DNA of 64,000 nucleotides from Prevotella sp. P5-108 (GTDB lineage Bacteria > Bacteroidota > Bacteroidia > Bacteroidales > Bacteroidaceae), in NCBI RefSeq assembly GCF_002251385.1, contig NZ_NPJJ01000030.1:43643-107642 (forward strand). The letters are read 5' to 3'. The notes under the pieces were generated by a model. The model saw only the letters and a program-made list of their open reading frames with translations, ran no database searches and had not been told where the DNA came from. Position numbers and translations under genes: made by a program. Below are positions 61,023 to 64,000 of this stretch, piece after piece. Each line of letters starts with the position of its first letter. Position 1 is the first letter of the stretch.

Positions 61023-61856
61023 TTAGTTTAAAGAGATTTCTCCATCTTTAACCTTATCAATAGTAGCTTTTCTATGATAGCCATTCTTGGTGAATTCATT
61101 TATCCATATAAGCCTCCTTGTACCATCACCATAAGGTTGTAATCTGAAATGACCACTAACTTTGAAAGACTCATCATTACAGATTTCGGTATACCACTTA
61201 CTATCAAAGCGATAGTAATTAAGCCCTGCTTCTGTGACAATCTGAGTCTTTTTGTTCTTTTTAATCTCTTTTCTTATGGTGGTTGAAACTTTACCTAATT
61301 GCACTTCTGCCCATTGTCTTAAACACAAATAATCCAAGACCATATCTATGTAATCTCTGATATTTGCTTCCATACAACCATCAATAAGAGGTAGAACCAT
61401 GCAGTCTAACTGATGTCCATTTCCCTTAATTCTATCCTTTGGTGACACACAAATGTAATATGTAGGTATCGACAAATATTTATCGATGTTGTCTTGGAAT
61501 ATCCATAAAGTAAGACAGCCATTCTTTATGCTATACACGACATAACACCCTTCTATAAAGTATGGGCTACGAACAATTCCATTCTCATTATCTAACTCTT
61601 GGAGAATATCAATATGAAATTGTGTAAATTTCATATAGGATTTATCCATCGTCTCAACAAATGTCTTAGAGAAAACGACCAAATTACGGCAGTTTCCTTT
61701 TACTGTAGATAATTCTCTTATCGCATTCTCTCTGTCAGAATCAATTGCACTACCGATATTATTACACCAATTAAGAATGCTTTGTGGCAATTCTCTTTTA
61801 TCAAGACAAAACAAGTATCTAAACAATGTAATGTCATTTATGTTTTTAATTTTCAT
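61023..61856 (-). CDS. Uncharacterised protein, phage- or plasmid-like
   Basis: 277 aa from the ATG at 61856 (MKIKNINDITLF), preferred because it starts 16 bases after the upstream gene; a GTG at 61940 would overlap that gene. The protein has a helical N-terminal half with scattered Cys and Trp, a beta segment around YYICVSPKDRIKG, and a C-terminal stretch FKVSGHFRLQPYGDG then LIWINEFTKNGYHRKA. That C-terminal GHFR...QP..G...K.GY pattern recalls uncharacterised proteins of phages and plasmids, but I cannot assign a family. AT-rich, accessory. Confidence 0.6.
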   Translation of the reverse strand: MKIKNINDITLFRYLFCLDKRELPQSILNWCNNIGSAIDSDRENAIRELSTVKGNCRNLVVFSKTFVETMDKSYMKFTQFHIDILQELDNENGIVRSPYFIEGCYVVYSIKNGCLTLWIFQDNIDKYLSIPTYYICVSPKDRIKGNGHQLDCMVLPLIDGCMEANIRDYIDMVLDYLCLRQWAEVQLGKVSTTIRKEIKKNKKTQIVTEAGLNYYRFDSKWYTEICNDESFKVSGHFRLQPYGDGTRRLIWINEFTKNGYHRKATIDKVKDGEISLN

Positions 61857-61872
61857 AAACAAATACAATTTG

Positions 61873-62529
61873 TCAATTAACCCTTTTGATCCATCTATAG
61901 TCAGGACCTTTAGTTGTCCACTGAAATTGCCACATTGCACCGGACTTATTGCTTATCAAATAGTATTGATACATACTCGTCATCGGTTGTATTGTAAAAA
62001 TGCTACTATTACCTGCTTCAAGAACTTCTTCATTAATTGAAACGCAAAGGAGGTTGTCTAAAGACTTGGTATCGTATTGCACTTGCCAAAGTCTTCCTGT
62101 AAAACTATCCAACATGATGAATGTCCACATATTTTGAGTAGCAAACATTTTGAATCTCCCCTGCCATCTATCAGTTGAAGATGGATATGCTTTTGACCAG
62201 TAATTTATTGGTGCAGCAAACATGTAATCTGTTCCTTTTGTGCTAAATTGGACTTGCCAATTCTTTCCAGTAAAAGTATCAAGCATGATGAAAGTCCACA
62301 TATTCTGTGTTTCATAAAGACAAAAGCGATTATCAGTTTCGCCACCATCTTCCATTGCATCACATATTTTCCAAGATTGACCGTCATCTTGCACCTATAA
62401 CACTTCTCCCGTAGCAGTATTCAAACGTAACTGGTTATGGTAGTTACGTGTTTTATACATTTTATAAGTTTGTGCAAATAGGCTGATAGGCATAAAGCAC
62501 AAAAACAATAAAGCAGCAATTTTCCTCAT
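61873..62529 (-). pseudogene. Exported repeat protein interrupted by an in-frame TAG
   Basis: On the minus strand an ATG at 62529 begins MRKIAALLFLCFMPISLFAQ, a good Sec signal, and runs to GEVL before a TAG at 62397-62395. The frame then continues without another stop to 61873 (VQDDGQSWKICDAME...). Four similar repeats follow the pattern x-F-x-Y-x-T-x-N-x-W-T-F-I-M-L-D-x-F-T-G-x-x-W-Q-V-Q. Copies two and three read TFTGKNWQVQF and SFTGRLWQVQY; the first has TATGEVL, stop, VQ. The stop falls exactly where the others have Gln, so CAG to TAG is the likely change. Called as one gene with a nonsense codon; readthrough is not excluded. Confidence 0.75.
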
Positions 62530-62695
62530 ATCGTTTCTGTTTTACGAAAAAACTAAATGGAATTTGGATTATGCAATATTACCATCATTCCTTCATTTAT
62601 TCTTTTACGACAAAGATTATGTCGGCAAGACTTTCGTACATTTTTTTATTACCCCTTAATTCCGCAACACTATTATAAATTAGGCCTTTTAAGTA

Positions 62696-63504
62696 CCTGA
62701 GCAACAAAAAGTTGCCCAGGATTTTTCCATGTCGAAGAATTCACTTATCTTAGTGTTGCAAAATAAACAAGAGAATCCGACGATAGACATGGCAAAAATA
62801 CAAATTAAATCTGAGAAACTCACTCCTTTTGGAGAAATATTTTCAATCATGGAGCAATTTGACTCCACATTGTCATCTGTAATCGACTCAACCCTCGGTC
62901 TGAGGTGTAGATTGTTCCATTTCATGGCACGTTTTCTCGCCATGACAGAGCTTAAGTAAACTTAGCTCTGCTCATCTGGCTTAACGAAAACGTTCGTTTC
63001 CATCAGAAAGACACGCTGAAGAGATTCTTTGAAAGATTTGAACAGAACGGGCTTACTATCTATCGTTTCATAGCTGACTGTGGATCATGTTCCGAGGAAA
63101 TCACAGAAGAAGTAGAGAAACACAGCAAGTCCTTTTATATCCGCGCAAACCGCTGCGGTTCGCTCTATAATGACATCTTTGCTCTCAGAGGCTGGAAGAC
63201 TGAGGAAATCAATGGCATTGACTTTGAATTGAACTCTATCCTTGTTGAGAAGTGGAAGGGTAAAGCATACCGACTTGTGATTCAAAGACAGAAACGGATG
63301 GATGGTGTGCAGGACCTTTGGGTAGGAGAATACACATACCGTTGTATCCTGACTAACGACTATGAATCTTCCGCAAGAGAAATTGTCGAGTTCTATAACC
63401 TTCGTGGAGGAAAAGAACATATCTTCGATGATATGAACAATGGTTTCGGGTGGGACAGATTGCCCAAATCCTTCATGGCAGAGAACACAGTGTTCCAAAA
63501 ATAA
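62696..63504 (+). mobile_element. IS1380-family element remnant with internal deletion
   Basis: Left end with a near-palindromic terminus (CCTGAGCAAC, 5 A, GTTGCCCAGG, 62696-62720). A transposase start at 62789 reads MAKIQIKSEKLTPFGEIFS and SSVIDSTLGLRC, then the frame changes to unrelated residues and stops at 62959. The distal part of the transposase is present in frame from about 62995 (RFHQKDTLKRFFERFEQNG, YRFIADCGSCSEEI, REIVEFYNLRGGKEHIF with the catalytic Glu) to VFQK at 63504. The middle with the first catalytic Asp and the 3' end are missing. Inactive. Confidence 0.85.
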
Positions 63505-63562
63505 CAGCATCAGATTAAAAATTATCGCTGTCCGCAAAACTTTTTTTTGAGCATAAAGAATT

Positions 63563-63594
63563 AGGGCTGGATTCATCGCTTGGAATTCAGCCCT
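63563..63594 (+). terminator. Hairpin after the IS1380 remnant
   Basis: AGGGCTG(G)ATTC with GAAT(T)CAGCCCT, 8-base loop, then TTTATTA. Probably a terminator of the lost original gene. Confidence 0.6.
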
Positions 63595-63632
63595 TTATTA
63601 TTGGCTAAACATCCATATCATTGCCATTGTTT

Positions 63633-63678
63633 TTGGTAACTATATACCTTTCGGGGGTTAAAAGTATATAGTTACCAA
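63633..63678. repeat. 15-bp perfect inverted repeat with 16-base loop
   Basis: TTGGTAACTATATAC (63633) and GTATATAGTTACCAA (63664), followed by TTGTTTTAT. AT-rich stem; terminator or protein-binding site, undecided. Confidence 0.7.
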
Positions 63679-63804
63679 TTGTTTTATAAAAAGCCGCCAT
63701 TCCTATCCATATTCTCTTGCTTGCTTAATGGTCATGCCGACCGACCTGATACCCCTGCTTCCCAGCACGATGGACGAGGCGATGTAAATACCTATTTTTG
63801 GGTA

Positions 63805-63835
63805 TTGCCGCAGTATTCTGATTGCAATAACTTTG
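63805..63835 (+). promoter_or_regulatory. Orphan promoter with overlapping inverted repeat
   Basis: TTG at 63805-63807 and TAACTTTG at 63828-63835, 20 bases apart. An AATACC/GGTATT inverted repeat spans 63787-63806, overlapping the -33 element. The gene it served is cut off 39 bases later by the IS982 left end. Confidence 0.65.
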
Positions 63836-63873
63836 CATTTAGTTAATTATTAGAGGTTAAGACAAGCATGAGA

Positions 63874-64000
63874 ACCCCAGTTCGGGATAAGATTTTGTTC
63901 ATAAAAAAGTTGGTAGTCTCACAAATATTTTGTACCTTTATAGGTGATTTACAATAAGTTACAAAAATATTTAATATGACTACCGATTACAAAGTTACAG
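63874..64000 (+). mobile_element. Left end of an IS982-family element (continues past the window)
   Basis: Terminal sequence ACCCCAGTTCGGGATAAG at 63874-63891, then a leader with GTACCTTTAT, shared with the remnant at 59515. The transposase ATG is at 63976. Confidence 0.8.
63976..64000 (+). CDS. IS982 transposase, first eight codons
   Basis: Starts MTTDYKVT and runs off the window. Assigned by its position 102 bases inside the IS982-like left end; the coding piece alone is too short for family recognition. Confidence 0.6.

Overview
The window looks like a chromosomal segment of a Bacteroidales bacterium, most likely Prevotellaceae or a close relative. The evidence is the gene content (11-subunit complex I without NuoEFG and with fused NuoCD, cytochrome bd with a DUF4492 gene, DUF6048/DUF6452, L31 type B, TonB receptor with DUF5689/DUF6359 lipoproteins) and promoters of the Bacteroidetes type (TTTG, about 20 bases, TAnnTTTG). 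Most of it is GC-rich and densely coding. The last 4.5 kb is visibly AT-rich and made of broken mobile DNA. No rRNA, tRNA or CRISPR array was seen.

Layout. 1-2.2 kb: end of a FetB-type permease, a secreted DNA/RNA nuclease, a small unknown gene. 2.2-13.4 kb: phosphatase and DUF308 protein, then a likely nucleic-acid salvage region. A minus-strand operon (secreted endonuclease/exonuclease/phosphatase-fold enzyme, uracil-DNA-glycosylase-fold protein, uridine kinase) is divergent from a plus-strand operon (TonB-dependent receptor and two OB-fold lipoproteins), followed by L31 and a second secreted nuclease. 13.8-17.3 kb: orphan lipoprotein, glutathione peroxidase-thioredoxin reductase pair, and a toxin-antitoxin module bracketed by a 44-bp duplication of the trxB 3' end. 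17.5-21.2 kb: three tandem GH28-type pectin genes, the middle one lacking its catalytic half. 21.7-27.4 kb: sodium:solute symporter, Mfd and a polyprenol-phosphate glycosyltransferase on the minus strand. 27.9-38.1 kb: complete nuoA-B-CD-H-I-J-K-L-M-N operon. 38.9-49.0 kb: lytic transglycosylase, ferritin, ribH with a TPR protein, recF with a DUF721 gene, and a minus-strand operon of M3 peptidase, dCMP deaminase, S41 protease, 5-formyl-THF cyclo-ligase and an unknown secreted protein. 49.6-57.0 kb: a nine-gene minus-strand run ending in cydAB and containing a Crp/Fnr regulator and ApbE. 57.5-59.5 kb: Kup potassium transporter. 59.5-64 kb: IS982 and IS1380 remnants, a broken coiled-coil/membrane gene, three unknown genes (one with an amber codon at a conserved Gln position), and the left end of another IS982 element.

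The intergenic DNA is unusually structured. Three arrays of exactly 22-base units with inverted-repeat character lie at about 2.25, 21.48 and 38.5 kb. An 86-base element with conserved ends occurs at 27.64 and 49.38 kb, at both places next to a GCCGCCTAT-containing promoter-like element. A six-copy 21-base minisatellite lies between ribH and ferritin. Strong hairpin terminators separate most operons.

The best candidate for a poorly described system is the nuclease/TonB receptor/OB-fold lipoprotein region (3.7-13.4 kb), read here as capture and salvage of external nucleic acid; that role is inferred from domains and order, not demonstrated. The best structural novelties are the 22-base arrays and the toxin-antitoxin cassette inserted at the trxB end.
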